Shown: positions 24,181-33,193, counted from the stretch's first letter. The stretch is DNA of 33,791 nt from Spirochaetales bacterium (GCA_016929605.1 JAFGIM010000075.1:1-33791); one strand, 5' to 3'. The notes: generated from the sequence alone by a model not told the origin. Made by a program: numbers and translations.

Positions 24181-25086
24181 ATGAAGGATTTGCAATACTT
24201 TAAAACGCATCCAAAAATTGATGCACATAATCACCTGAACCTTGGCATGCGCTATTCTTCGTACCTTTTATGGTCAGGCCTCCCGATTCCGGACTTTCCG
24301 CGCAAAATGAACGGCCTGGACGACATGCACGACATTATTACCAAATATACCCGTCCCCGCTGTAAAACCGGCGATGATGTTATCAGCCTTATCGATATGT
24401 CCATTCGAGATGCGATTGCCGACGGGGTTACCGTGCTGGAAGGTTCCATCGATATTGGTTTTGTTGTTCATTTTAAAAAGGACCTGGACAAATTCCTGGA
24501 AATGGTCAGCGACTTTACCGAAAAATACCGCGATAAAATAGACATCCGGCCCGAATTGGGAATGGGCAAAACCTTTGACAAGTCCAAGATTGCAAAATGG
24601 GCGCCAATTCTTTTAGACAGTAAAATTTTTAGAAGTATCGACCTCTATGGACCCGAGGTAGAAGACGGTATCGAAGAATTCAAATCAATATTCGCCCAAG
24701 CCGAACGCCTTGGTCTTAAAAAACGGGCACATGTTGGGGAGTTTTCCGACGCTACCTCAGTGCGGCGATTTGTAGAATACTTTGACCTTCACGAGGTGCA
24801 ACATGGAATCGGCGCGGCCAGCGACGAGTCCGTCCTTCGCTTCCTGGCCGACCGCAAAATCCGCTGCAATGTCTGCCCGCAAAGCAATGTTATCCTGGGA
24901 GCGGTGCCCTCGCTAAAGGCACACCCGGTTAAAAAGATGCTCAACGCCGGAGTACCCGTCACTATTGGTACCGACGACCTTTTATTCTTTGGTTCAACCG
25001 TGGCAGAACAAATATTCGACCTTCTATCCAACGACGTCATTACCGAAGCAGAGGCCGAAATTCTCGTCTGCGAAGGCGTTCAGTAA
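24181..25086 (+). CDS. Adenosine-deaminase-family metal-dependent hydrolase
   Basis: Probable purine deaminase of the amidohydrolase superfamily. The 301 residues carry the ADA metal and catalytic signatures: HNHLNLG (HxH, near 22-28), RAHVGEFS (His and catalytic Glu), VQHGIGA (His), CPQSNVILGAV and TIGTDD (Asp pair). The family usually has 330-350 residues. This protein ends soon after the DD motif, missing part of the last helices, yet the stop is clean. HVGE replaces the usual HAGE. ATG 24181 is chosen because AGAAGG lies upstream; an earlier in-frame start at 24100 has no such site. It converges on mnmG with only three bases between the stop codons. Substrate (adenosine, adenine or another purine) cannot be told from sequence. 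Confidence 0.8.
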   Translation: MKDLQYFKTHPKIDAHNHLNLGMRYSSYLLWSGLPIPDFPRKMNGLDDMHDIITKYTRPRCKTGDDVISLIDMSIRDAIADGVTVLEGSIDIGFVVHFKKDLDKFLEMVSDFTEKYRDKIDIRPELGMGKTFDKSKIAKWAPILLDSKIFRSIDLYGPEVEDGIEEFKSIFAQAERLGLKKRAHVGEFSDATSVRRFVEYFDLHEVQHGIGAASDESVLRFLADRKIRCNVCPQSNVILGAVPSLKAHPVKKMLNAGVPVTIGTDDLLFFGSTVAEQIFDLLSNDVITEAEAEILVCEGVQ

Positions 25087-25089
25087 CAC

Positions 25090-27012
25090 CTATTTCAGGT
25101 GAACCATTAACAACATCACATCCGAATTACGCAAACCGGGAATTCTCGCTGCCTGGCCCAACGTCTGTGGCCGTACGTTTTTTAGCTTAGTCCGCGATTC
25201 CATAGAAAAACCACTCACCGCGTCATAATCAAAATCGTTCGGTATCACCTTGCCATCCATACGCTTAAGCCTGTCCACTCGTCTGTCCTGAGCGTCAATA
25301 TAATGGGCATACCGAATTTCCAGCTCAGCCGATGTGGCAATCTCGGGAGAAAAGGCCGTAAAAGAAGCTTCCAGGGAAAGAATATCCTCCAAGGGAACCA
25401 GGGGATCCCGAAGCGCGTCGGCACTCGATTTTCCCAAGTGAGGGGTCAGGGACGGACGAAGGCCGATATCGGATGAACCTATTCTGCGTCCCTCCATCAG
25501 GCGAGTGAGCTCCTCACGCTTGGAAAGACGCTGCTGAAGCCTTTCCATTGCCTCATCATTTTGTAAACCAATCTCGCGTGCCATTGCGGTCAATCGCTCA
25601 TCAGCGGTATCGTGGCGGAGTCGTAACCGATATTCCGCCCGAGCGGTAAACATTCGGTATGGCTCCTTTGTTCCCAGAGTAACCAAATCATCAATCAATA
25701 CACCGATGTAAGCGTCGGCGCGCCCCAATACAAAGGGCCGCAGATGCGCAGGAACAGACACCCCTCCAGGTCCGGAAAGGGAGCCTTCCTGCAGGGCCCG
25801 CACATATAGGGCGGCATTAATACCCGCAATCAATCCTTGCCCGCCAGCTTCCTCGTACCCGGAGGTTCCATTTATTTGGCCCGCGGTAAAAAGCCCTCTT
25901 ACCCGTTTTGTTTCAAGAGAAGGCATAAGCTGAGTTGGATCAATATAATCATATTCAACCGCATAGGAGGGCCGCGTTACCTTGGCCTCGGCAAGACCGG
26001 GAATGGTTCGCATAAACTCATCCTGAACTTCTTCGGGAAGCGAGGAAGAAAGGCCGTTTATATACAGCTCGTCGGTATCAAGTCCTTCCGGCTCAAGAAA
26101 CAATTGATGGCGCTCGCGTTCGGCAAAACGAACTACCTTGTCTTCTATGGATGGACAGTACCGGGGGCCAACCCCCTCGATTTTTCCGGAAAACAGGGGA
26201 GATCTGGAAATGTTATTGCGAATTATCTGGTGCGTAGTATCATTTGTATAGGTAACATAACAGGAAACTTGCTCTAAAGATGGCGAGGGGCCGGTAAAAG
26301 AAAAAGGCATGATAAGAGAATCTCCGTCTTGCTTTTCCAGGACAGAAAAATCTACGCTCCCTTTAAGAATGCGGGGCGGTGTTCCCGTTTTTAACCTGCC
26401 AACGGTAAAGCCCGCGCGCCGAAGCATAGTGCCAAGCCCTCTGGCCGCTTCTTCTCCCAATCGTCCATGCGGAGCCTCGTACTCTCCAATAAAAATCTTT
26501 CCCTCAAGAAAGGTTCCCGTAGTCAGCACAACAGCACGGGCGGATATACTTCTTCCACGAGACGTGCGTACCGCGGTGATAACACCCTGATCTACATATC
26601 CACTCTCGTCGGCTCCGGCTATTTCAAGGGCTACCACTGTATCCTGATATATCGAAAGCCCCGGTTGCATCTCCAGCGTATGCTTGGCTAATAGATGATA
26701 GCGATATTTGTCCGTCTGAACGCGAGGCGCCTGAACCGCAGGACCCCGGCTCTTGTTAAGCAGGCGGTACTGTATCATCGTCGCGTCAGCGAGCCGAGCC
26801 ATTTCTCCCCCAAGGGCATCAATCTCCCGTACGATATTTCCCTTGGAAATACCGCCAATTGAGGGGTTACAGGATAATTTTCCGATTGAATCAAGCGTTT
26901 GGGTAATCAGTAGGGTGGAAAGGCCCATGCGGGCGGGGGCAAGCGCGGCCTCAATGCCGGCATGACCGCCGCCAACAACGATTACGTCATAGTCAGTATA
27001 GCGAAAACCCAT
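25090..27012 (-). CDS. mnmG: tRNA uridine 5-carboxymethylaminomethyl modification enzyme MnmG
   Basis: FAD- and NADH-dependent enzyme that, with MnmE, modifies the wobble uridine of several tRNAs. The 640 residues are typical. They show the FAD-binding turn [21 protein letters not shown] (in part, from about residue 10), [34 protein letters not shown], the KTGTPPRI block, [10 protein letters not shown] with the conserved second cysteine, and the C-terminal MnmE/tRNA-binding region ending VMLLMVHLK. No ribosome site precedes ATG 27012, and the promoter -10 ends eight bases before it, so the message may be leaderless. MnmE is not in the window. No terminator is evident; a weak stem CACCT-ATTTC-AGGTG lies at its 3' end. 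Confidence 0.97.
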   Translation of the reverse strand: MGFRYTDYDVIVVGGGHAGIEAALAPARMGLSTLLITQTLDSIGKLSCNPSIGGISKGNIVREIDALGGEMARLADATMIQYRLLNKSRGPAVQAPRVQTDKYRYHLLAKHTLEMQPGLSIYQDTVVALEIAGADESGYVDQGVITAVRTSRGRSISARAVVLTTGTFLEGKIFIGEYEAPHGRLGEEAARGLGTMLRRAGFTVGRLKTGTPPRILKGSVDFSVLEKQDGDSLIMPFSFTGPSPSLEQVSCYVTYTNDTTHQIIRNNISRSPLFSGKIEGVGPRYCPSIEDKVVRFAERERHQLFLEPEGLDTDELYINGLSSSLPEEVQDEFMRTIPGLAEAKVTRPSYAVEYDYIDPTQLMPSLETKRVRGLFTAGQINGTSGYEEAGGQGLIAGINAALYVRALQEGSLSGPGGVSVPAHLRPFVLGRADAYIGVLIDDLVTLGTKEPYRMFTARAEYRLRLRHDTADERLTAMAREIGLQNDEAMERLQQRLSKREELTRLMEGRRIGSSDIGLRPSLTPHLGKSSADALRDPLVPLEDILSLEASFTAFSPEIATSAELEIRYAHYIDAQDRRVDRLKRMDGKVIPNDFDYDAVSGFSMESRTKLKNVRPQTLGQAARIPGLRNSDVMLLMVHLK

Positions 27013-27020
27013 AGACCGGG

Positions 27021-27050
27021 AGTATACCCGCCCATGCGGGTATCTGTCTA
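27021..27050 (-). promoter_or_regulatory. Promoter of mnmG with palindromic spacer
   Basis: On the minus strand TAGACA (27050-27045), an 18-base spacer, then TATACT (27026-27021). The spacer contains a perfect inverted repeat, ATACCCGC-ATGG-GCGGGTAT (27024-27043), overlapping the -10. The -35 box starts directly after the thiQ stop. Confidence 0.6.
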
Positions 27051-27668
27051 TTATTCCATTACCAGCACTCGATCGGCCAATCGCTGTGCTTCCTCTCGAT
27101 CGTGGGTTACATAGACGGCAGTATACCCAAGCTCACGCTGACGCTCCCGGAGTTCACATCCCAATCGCACCCGTAGCTCCTGATCCAAGGCGGTGAGTGC
27201 CTCGTCAAACAGTACAACCGCCGGTTCTACCGCAAGGGTGCGGGCAAGGGATACCCTCTGTCGCTCGCCGCCAGAAAGACTGTCAACATTCCGCCGGGCA
27301 AAACCGGAAAGGGAAAATCGCTCAAGCCAAAAAGCCGCTATCTGTCTGCTTTCTTTTTTTGTTTTTCCCGCAGAGCGCGGTCCATAACCAATATTGTCTT
27401 CCACCGATAAATGAGGGAACAGGGCTGATTCCTGAAAGACCATACCAACCCCTCTTTTCCCCGGCGAAAGAGCGGTTACATCCCTTCCCCCAATCACTAC
27501 CCTTCCCGAATCTGGTGGTAAAAGACCGGCAATTATCCTGAGTACGCTGGACTTTCCGCAACCAGAGGGTCCAAGCAGGGCAAGGGATTCACCCGTGTGC
27601 AAGTTAAAACTTAAAATGATATCCTTCATGGGCCAGTGTTTAACAATAGAGATCAGTTCCAGGCTCAT
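27051..27668 (-). CDS. thiQ: Thiamine ABC transporter ATP-binding protein ThiQ
   Basis: Cytoplasmic ATPase driving thiamine or thiamine-phosphate import. The 205 residues include Walker [10 protein letters not shown] (33-41), Q-loop [12 protein letters not shown], signature [15 protein letters not shown], Walker B VVLFDEAL and H-loop VTHDREEA. It ends after VLVME, about 25 residues shorter than Escherichia ThiQ, but this is the compact end of the core domain. ATG overlaps the thiP stop by four bases. ABC ATPases alone do not reveal substrate; the ThiB neighbour does. Confidence 0.88.
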   Translation of the reverse strand: MSLELISIVKHWPMKDIILSFNLHTGESLALLGPSGCGKSSVLRIIAGLLPPDSGRVVIGGRDVTALSPGKRGVGMVFQESALFPHLSVEDNIGYGPRSAGKTKKESRQIAAFWLERFSLSGFARRNVDSLSGGERQRVSLARTLAVEPAVVLFDEALTALDQELRVRLGCELRERQRELGYTAVYVTHDREEAQRLADRVLVME

Positions 27669-29308
27669 CGAACATCCTCCACTTTAGACTGTCCATCCTG
27701 CAAGAAAAAAACGAGCGAACTTAGTAATGCAAGAAACACAGCAGCGGCGCTCGCTTCGGCAAACCGATACGAACCCGCCAAACGATACACCAAGAGCGAC
27801 AGGTTCTCAAAGCGATCGAGCGAAAGAACCAGGGGCAAGGTCGCGTCTCCGCAGGCGATCGCAAACGAAAGGGCAAAGGCAGATTGAATTCCGCGGGCAA
27901 CTAAGGGCAAGCGAACGCGAAACTGACGATCAAGAGAGCTCGTCGACAGAAGTGCAGCCCCTTCATCAAGGGCAACAGGTATCCGGTCAAAGGAAGCGCG
28001 TATCTGCGTCCATGCAAAGGGAAGAGACAGGGATGCCTGCGCAAGGACAAGGGTACACACGCCCATACGCGGAGCAAGAACTATCCATCCAAAACCAAGC
28101 ATTACCGAAGACACCGCAAGGGGTACCAAGGGCAACACCCGGGTCACAGCTGAACGGCTTCTACCCACTAAAAGAGTCAGAGACAGGGCTGCAATGGTAG
28201 AAAGAAAGGCCGCGCAGGAGGACACCCAGACGGTTGTACCCAACGAGCGAAAGAAAGAGGGCCGGGAAAAAAGGGTTTGCCAGGGTGCCCGCAAGAGAGA
28301 AAGAGAGATGGTGCCCGAAGGAACAATAGACAGGGATCTACAAACAACTGAGACAAGAGGCCCCAAAAAAAACACCGCGACAGAGAGGAGATACGCGATA
28401 GAAAAACACAACTCGCCAGTACCATGCAGGCGATGGCGAGGGCGCAGCTGTGGGGCTCGAGAAGAGCGGGAAGATAGCTGACCTTCTATCCGCACATAGG
28501 CCAATACAATGCCAAGTCCTGCAAGGGTTTCTGTTAAGGCAACCAGAGCCGCATATCTAAAATTAAGATCAGAGCGAGCGGCCTGGAACAACTCAACCTC
28601 CAGCGAGGTGCCTCCAATTCCGCCAAACAAAAGCACGATAACAAAACTAAAAAAGCAATATAAAAAGACAAGAGCCCCCGAAGAGAATACGGCCCCGGCA
28701 AGCTGAGGAAACACCACTGTTCGCAATATACGAAGCCTTCCCGCTCCTAATAAAGCGGCTGCCTCTTCGGTACAGGGGTCAGTGCGCTCCCAAATCTGGC
28801 TCACCGCTCGCAGTACTACGGGAAAATTGTATAATCCATGAGCCAATACAACCCCCCATAATGAATATAAAAAGGTTATGGGGGGATCAACAGCGCCGGT
28901 AAGTGCCTGTAGTACGGTATTCAGGTAGCCCTGTCTGCCATAAAAAAGCACAAAGGCAAATGCGACAATAACCGGCGGCACACACAGGGGAATACCGGAA
29001 AGGGATAACAGCAATCGTCTTAGCGGAAACTCACGCCGGGCTACCAAAAAAGCTGCGGGAATTCCTACAAGGATGGCCACCAACGACGAAAGCAAAGCCT
29101 GGGTCGCTGTAAACATCAGGGCAGATACCAGGGCGCTCAGATGATCGAATGTAAGAGGCATACCCTGATGCGCAAACAAGGGAATCAGGGCCGCGCCTGC
29201 GGGAAGTATAAACGAAAGGGCAACAGCTGCGGTTATTGCAAGCGACAAGCTTGCTCCCAGGGTAAAAAAAGTCCGAGACATCACCTTTCGCTCACATTCC
29301 CCTCTCAT
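27665..29308 (-). CDS. thiP: Thiamine ABC transporter permease ThiP (fused two-domain)
   Basis: Inner-membrane channel of the thiamine importer. The 547 residues contain about 12 hydrophobic segments in two homologous halves, as in Escherichia ThiP. Each half has an EAA loop contacting the ATPase: EEAAALLGAGRLRILRTVVF and DEGAALLSTSSLDRQFRVRL. I start at ATG 29308, whose A is shared with the last base of the thiB TGA stop (TGATG); an in-frame TTG one codon upstream is unlikely. An ATG nine codons later (MSRTFFTL) is an alternative, since a signal-like helix begins there. Confidence 0.9.
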   Translation of the reverse strand: MRGECERKVMSRTFFTLGASLSLAITAAVALSFILPAGAALIPLFAHQGMPLTFDHLSALVSALMFTATQALLSSLVAILVGIPAAFLVARREFPLRRLLLSLSGIPLCVPPVIVAFAFVLFYGRQGYLNTVLQALTGAVDPPITFLYSLWGVVLAHGLYNFPVVLRAVSQIWERTDPCTEEAAALLGAGRLRILRTVVFPQLAGAVFSSGALVFLYCFFSFVIVLLFGGIGGTSLEVELFQAARSDLNFRYAALVALTETLAGLGIVLAYVRIEGQLSSRSSRAPQLRPRHRLHGTGELCFSIAYLLSVAVFFLGPLVSVVCRSLSIVPSGTISLSLLRAPWQTLFSRPSFFRSLGTTVWVSSCAAFLSTIAALSLTLLVGRSRSAVTRVLPLVPLAVSSVMLGFGWIVLAPRMGVCTLVLAQASLSLPFAWTQIRASFDRIPVALDEGAALLSTSSLDRQFRVRLPLVARGIQSAFALSFAIACGDATLPLVLSLDRFENLSLLVYRLAGSYRFAEASAAAVFLALLSSLVFFLQDGQSKVEDVR

Positions 29309-30318
29309 CAATTACCCAAAATAGACAGCATTTTGCGCGTAGCTGGAGCAAGAGAGGCCGGATCTACAAACAATTTCTTAGAGGCGTGCGGAGCGGCCAC
29401 ATAGGAGGAAGGGAGAGTAACCGAGGGAGACACCGGATACATCCACTGAGTCAGCGGCAACACGGCTTGGGCCTCCGGGGAAAGCATAAAATCAATAAAG
29501 GCTTTTCCACCGCGTGAATTGGGCGCGTCCCGAACCAGACCCATCCCCTCTATTTGAATTGGATGGCCCTGATCAAAGATAAGCGCCTTATAACGGGAAC
29601 TACCATCATACTCAAGATGATATGCAGCGCTCGTGGTGTAGCTAATTACCAGCGGTGCCTCTCCGGCGGTAAACAAGCCATACCCGGAATCCCAACCGGG
29701 AGCCATAGTTAAAATAGACGGTTTAAGGCGTTTCCAGTAATCATCAAAATCATTCTGATACACTGCAAGGGTCCATGCCACAAAGCCAAGACCGGGGGTA
29801 CTGGTCCTGGGATCCATCAGAATGAGTCGCTTGTGATAGTCAGGCTTGGTCAAATCTTCCAAGGATCGTGGTTCTGGAACAGAGGAATGGGTATCGTATA
29901 TAAGGGCAAAATAGCCCCAGTCATAGCTTGTTAATATATAGTCTTGTGCAAGAACAAGCTCAGAGGGAATATCTGATGCGGAGGGACTCTTGTATGGTTC
30001 AAGAACGCCTGAGTCCCGAGCTCGAGTAAGAAGATTGTTGTCTATACCAAGAAGAACATCGGCTACGGGCTTTTTTTTCTCGAGTACCGCACGGGACAAC
30101 ACCTGGGCTGCATCACCGGCGGAAACAAAACGAACAGTATATCCGGTTTTTTCTGTAAAAAGCTTTTCCAATTGCGGGGCTGGACCCCACTCGGCAATAA
30201 ATGAATCGTAGGCGTACACGACAACTTCGTTTTGTCGCGCCCCGGAAACCTCTCCCGTACCCGCACCATAGAGGAGCGCAACAGAGATAAGCATACAGAT
30301 AACAAATAAGCGTTTCAT
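29308..30318 (-). CDS. thiB: Thiamine-binding periplasmic protein ThiB
   Basis: Captures thiamine or its phosphates in the periplasm and delivers them to ThiPQ. The 336 residues have an N-terminal signal peptide (about 1-20). The mature sequence closely follows Escherichia TbpA/ThiB: YAYDSFIAEWGPAPQLEKLF, ADVLLGIDNNLL, YDWGYFALIYD, LILMDPRTSTPGLGFVAW, GWDSGYGLFTAGEAPLVISY then TTSAAYH, and TQWMYPV. These fix the substrate for the operon. Treponema pallidum has a comparable system. Start ATG 30318 has GGGGGT six bases upstream. No TPP-riboswitch motif is seen in the short leader. Confidence 0.94.
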   Translation of the reverse strand: MKRLFVICMLISVALLYGAGTGEVSGARQNEVVVYAYDSFIAEWGPAPQLEKLFTEKTGYTVRFVSAGDAAQVLSRAVLEKKKPVADVLLGIDNNLLTRARDSGVLEPYKSPSASDIPSELVLAQDYILTSYDWGYFALIYDTHSSVPEPRSLEDLTKPDYHKRLILMDPRTSTPGLGFVAWTLAVYQNDFDDYWKRLKPSILTMAPGWDSGYGLFTAGEAPLVISYTTSAAYHLEYDGSSRYKALIFDQGHPIQIEGMGLVRDAPNSRGGKAFIDFMLSPEAQAVLPLTQWMYPVSPSVTLPSSYVAAPHASKKLFVDPASLAPATRKMLSILGN

Positions 30319-30319
30319 A

Positions 30320-30342
30320 CCATACCCCCAGAGGGGCTATGG
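30320..30342. repeat. Palindrome over the thiB -10, transcript start and ribosome site
   Basis: CCATA-CCCC faces GGGG-TATGG (one bulged base, loop of about four). It covers the promoter -10 edge, the expected transcript start and the GGGGG ribosome site of thiB. It could be a repressor operator or, if transcription starts further upstream, an RNA hairpin hiding the ribosome site. Confidence 0.45.
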
Positions 30343-30367
30343 TAGCGAAGCCTGACTAAACTTGCAA
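30339..30367 (-). promoter_or_regulatory. Promoter of thiBPQ
   Basis: On the minus strand TTGCAA (30367-30362), a 17-base spacer, then TACCAT (30344-30339). It would give a leader of roughly 14 bases. Confidence 0.5.
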
Positions 30368-30381
30368 GGGAATTGAATCGT

Positions 30382-30420
30382 AAAAAAAACACCCCGTAAG
30401 GAAAATCCTTCGGGGTGTTC
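30382..30420 (-). terminator. Intrinsic terminator of rny
   Basis: On the minus strand AACACCCCG..CGGGGTGTT with an inner TCCTT/AAGGA-type extension gives about 14 pairs around a short loop, followed by T8. It separates rny from thiBPQ on the same strand. Confidence 0.92.
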
Positions 30421-30436
30421 ATTTCTGCAGTAGCAT

Positions 30437-30475
30437 ATGCCCTATCGGGCATTGAGTATGCCCTACCGGGCATAC
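30437..30475. repeat. Tandem palindromes spanning the rny stop codon
   Basis: Two adjacent near-identical hairpin units: ATGCCC-TATC-GGGCAT (30437-30452) and GTATGCCC-TACC-GGGCATAC (30456-30475 region). The second contains the end of the rny coding sequence, including its stop (30463-30465). The units differ at one loop base over 16, suggesting a local duplication. Confidence 0.7.
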
Positions 30476-31989
30476 TCTACAATTCTGGTTTCGCGGATCA
30501 GGGTTACGCGAATGCGCCCCGGATACCTTAGATCATTCTCAATTTTTTTCGCAATCTCCCGTCCCAGATCCTTAACGTCTCCGTCGGGAATTTTCTCGTT
30601 ATTAACCAGTACACGAAGTTCTCGTCCAGCCTGAATGGCATAGGCTTTCTCTACACCAACAAAACTTTCTGCGATCGCTTCCAGGTTTTCAAGTCGCTTA
30701 ACGTAGTTATCAATCGTTTCCCGGCGGGCGCCAGGGCGGGCAGCAGAGATTGCGTCCGCAATCTGTACCAGTACCGCTTCGATGCAGTTTGGTTCCACAT
30801 CATTATGGTGGGCGCCAATCGCGTTAATAACGCGGGCATCTTCATTCATTTTACGGGCCAAATCCATACCAACTTCTGCATGGTTCTGATCGGAATCGTT
30901 TTCCGCTCCCTTTCCAATGTCATGCAAGAGGGCAGAACGCTTTGCCAAATCCCTGTTCGCACCAACCTCAGCCGCGAGCATCCCCGCGATCATGGCTACT
31001 TCCTTGGAATGGTACAACACATTCTGTCCGTAGCTGGTACGGAAGTACAGCCGTCCAAGGGATCTAACCCCCTCCTGACTCATGTTGTGTATACCAAGAT
31101 CAAACAGGACCTTTTCGCCCTCTTCGTAAATCTTCTGGGATATTTCGCGAGTAACCTTTTGAACGATTTCCTCAATGCGAGCCGGATGAATACGCCCGTC
31201 CAGAATAAGCCGTTCAAGAGATACCTTGGCGATTTCCTTGCGAACAGGATCAAAGCAGGAGATAACTACTGCCTCGGGGGTATCGTCAATAATGACGTCT
31301 ACACCGGTCAGGGTTTCAAGGGTTCGGATATTGCGCCCTTCCCGGCCGATAATGCGCCCCTTCATCTCATCGCTGGGTAAACTTACCGTGGCAACAGTAA
31401 TGTCTCCGGTGGTTTCTGTGGCAATGCGCTGAATGGTGGTTACCAGGATATCACGAGCCTTCTTTTCGGACGCAACCTGTGCTTCCTGTTCAATCTTGTT
31501 GAGCAAGGCTTGCGCGTCATGCTTGGCTTCGTTTTCCAAATCCTTGATAATAAGATCCTTTGCTTCTTCCGAGGTAAGCCCCGAAATCCGCTCCAGTTCT
31601 TGTCGATATCTCTCTTCTTCGTCCAAAAGGAACTTTTCTCGTTCAACAAGAGCCTTTTCCTGTTCGGAAAAACGCTCCTCCTGCTTGTCCATAGACTCGC
31701 TTCGTTTGTCGAGGGTTTCTTCTTTAACGGTGAGACGTCTCTCGTAGCGTTGAAGTTCACTCCTACGCTCACGATTTTCCCGCTCCTGCTGGTTTCTTTC
31801 CCGAATTAGCTGTTCTTTTGCTTCTAGAAGAATTTCCTTCTTTTGAGCTTCTGCTTCTTTTATAGCATCCTGTTTAACACGTTCCGCTCTCTGTTCAGAT
31901 GCAGATAGTTGAAATCTGGCGTACAGCCAGCGAATAGTCCATCCAAGAAATAAACCGGCAGCAGGCAGGGCTACATACAGTACTGTCAT
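30463..31989 (-). CDS. rny: Ribonuclease Y
   Basis: Membrane-anchored endoribonuclease that starts decay of many mRNAs. The 508 residues begin with one N-terminal membrane helix (about 3-25). A long charged coiled coil follows (about 30-190). A KH RNA-binding domain carries GRIIGREGRNIRTLETLTGV, and an HD hydrolase domain has LLHDIGKGAEND and AHHNDVEPN; the chain ends RIRVTLIRETRIVEYAR. Length and order are those of Bacillus RNase Y (520). ATG 31989 has GGAAGGAG seven bases upstream. It has its own promoter and terminator, so it is monocistronic. Confidence 0.96.
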   Translation of the reverse strand: MTVLYVALPAAGLFLGWTIRWLYARFQLSASEQRAERVKQDAIKEAEAQKKEILLEAKEQLIRERNQQERENRERRSELQRYERRLTVKEETLDKRSESMDKQEERFSEQEKALVEREKFLLDEEERYRQELERISGLTSEEAKDLIIKDLENEAKHDAQALLNKIEQEAQVASEKKARDILVTTIQRIATETTGDITVATVSLPSDEMKGRIIGREGRNIRTLETLTGVDVIIDDTPEAVVISCFDPVRKEIAKVSLERLILDGRIHPARIEEIVQKVTREISQKIYEEGEKVLFDLGIHNMSQEGVRSLGRLYFRTSYGQNVLYHSKEVAMIAGMLAAEVGANRDLAKRSALLHDIGKGAENDSDQNHAEVGMDLARKMNEDARVINAIGAHHNDVEPNCIEAVLVQIADAISAARPGARRETIDNYVKRLENLEAIAESFVGVEKAYAIQAGRELRVLVNNEKIPDGDVKDLGREIAKKIENDLRYPGRIRVTLIRETRIVEYAR

Positions 31990-32026
31990 ACGTACGCTCC
32001 TTCCATTTTATATGCTGTCAACGTAC

Positions 32027-32055
32027 ATAGTATATGGGAAGGAAGGTGATGTCAA
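32027..32055 (-). promoter_or_regulatory. Promoter of rny
   Basis: On the minus strand a perfect TTGACA (32055-32050), a 17-base spacer, then TACTAT (32032-32027). It begins directly after the T-tract of the ddl terminator. Confidence 0.6.
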
Positions 32056-32056
32056 G

Positions 32057-32093
32057 AAAAAACGCTGGGCCGGTTTTTTAGACCGGATGAGCG
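32057..32093 (-). terminator. Intrinsic terminator of ddl, overlapping its stop codon
   Basis: On the minus strand CGCT-cat-CCGGT and ACCGG-ccc-AGCG pair around a loop holding the ddl stop (32080-32078), followed by T6. Confidence 0.75.
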
Positions 32094-33127
32094 GCAATAG
32101 CCTCACAAAGATCCCCATAACTAATGCCGGTTGCCCGTGCCTCCTGGGGCAACAAGCTTGTCGGGGTCATTCCGGGAAGGGTATTCGCTTCCAAACACCA
32201 AAAAACACCCTTGTCATCTCGAATAAAGTCAATTCTTGAATAACTTCCAAGCTGTAAACAGCGATGCACAGATAGAGCAAGGGTGGCAAGCGCCGATTCT
32301 TCTTGAGGAGGTAGATCAGCCGGGCAAATTTCCCTGGAACGACCGCCTTGATACTTGTTTGCATAGTCATAAAAGCCCTGAACGGGGATAATCTCGATCG
32401 ACGGTAGTGCCCGATCAAGAAAAATACCAATCGAAAACTCTCTCCCCGTGATTTTTTTCTCAACCAGGATCCTGGACTCCCACAGACTTGCCGCGTCAAG
32501 GGCTTTTTCAAGCTCTTCATAGGCAGTAACCATGGAAACACCCACACTTGACCCACAACTAAGGGGCTTTACTACGCAGGGAAAGCCAATTTCCATCCGA
32601 ATACGCTCAAGCATAGTGTGGCGATCTTCCCGATCCGGCTGAACCAGAACCCAATCGGCCGTCGGAATTCCGTCCCGGACAAGTAATCGCTTCGTTACAT
32701 CCTTATCCATTGCCAAAAGGCAACCAGCATAGCCGGAGCCAGTGTACGGAATGCCCAACACATCAAAAAAGGCCTGTATCTGCCCATTTTCTCCCATTGC
32801 GCCATGCAGGGCCAGAAAAACCACATCACTGGCCCGACACAAGTCCAGGACACCCGGGCCAACCAATTCCCGTCGATTACCATTTTTCCGGCGGATATCG
32901 TCTAAATCAGGTTCTTTTTCGGGTACTTTGTAGGAAAATTGATGCCCATCAGCCGCAGTATAAAACAGGGATGCTACTCCTTCACCAGGAATGGAAAGCC
33001 CTTCATACACATCAATCAGGGCTACCTGATGACCTTTATCAATAAGCGCGTTTGCGATAAGACTTCCAGAAGACAGCGAGACATCTCGCTCCGGGCTCAA
33101 ACCGCCCGCAAGTACCGTTATTTTCAT
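32078..33127 (-). CDS. ddl: D-alanine--D-alanine ligase
   Basis: Cytoplasmic ATP-grasp enzyme joining two D-alanines for peptidoglycan. The 349 residues carry the N-terminal LAGGLSPERDVSLSSG, LALHGAMGENGQIQAFFDVL, GIPYTGSGYAGCLLAMDK, VVKPLSCGSSVGVSMV, the omega-loop-like FYDYANKYQGG, and the metal site RIDFIRDDKGVFWCLEANTL with PGMTPTSLLPQ. The tyrosine and lysine in YDYANKY favour D-Ala over D-lactate as second substrate. ATG 33127 lacks a clear ribosome site; a TATGAT -10 candidate 14 bases upstream would give a very short leader. It is divergent from the lipoprotein gene. Confidence 0.94.
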   Translation of the reverse strand: MKITVLAGGLSPERDVSLSSGSLIANALIDKGHQVALIDVYEGLSIPGEGVASLFYTAADGHQFSYKVPEKEPDLDDIRRKNGNRRELVGPGVLDLCRASDVVFLALHGAMGENGQIQAFFDVLGIPYTGSGYAGCLLAMDKDVTKRLLVRDGIPTADWVLVQPDREDRHTMLERIRMEIGFPCVVKPLSCGSSVGVSMVTAYEELEKALDAASLWESRILVEKKITGREFSIGIFLDRALPSIEIIPVQGFYDYANKYQGGRSREICPADLPPQEESALATLALSVHRCLQLGSYSRIDFIRDDKGVFWCLEANTLPGMTPTSLLPQEARATGISYGDLCEAIAAHPV

Positions 33128-33164
33128 GATGTATCAGTAAATCATAAAGACAAGGGAAAAACAA

Positions 33165-33193
33165 TTGATAGTTGGCGGTAAATGCTTTACAAT
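33165..33193 (+). promoter_or_regulatory. Promoter of the lipoprotein gene
   Basis: TTGATA (33165-33170), a 17-base spacer, then TACAAT (33188-33193). The start codon is 50 bases downstream, with AAGGAGG in between. Confidence 0.65.

Noticed and set aside
25086-25101. Stem CACCT-ATTTC-AGGTG as a terminator between the deaminase gene and mnmG
   Set aside because: Only five pairs and no T-tract on either strand; too weak to call.
27727-28481. Plus-strand open frames of 157 and 95 codons opposite thiP
   Set aside because: Highly charged, Gln/Arg/Glu-rich products are what the complement of a membrane-protein gene gives; no ribosome site was seen.
30319-30470. TPP riboswitch upstream of thiB
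   Set aside because: No CTGAGA or ACCTGATC-type core was found, and the terminator of rny leaves too little space.
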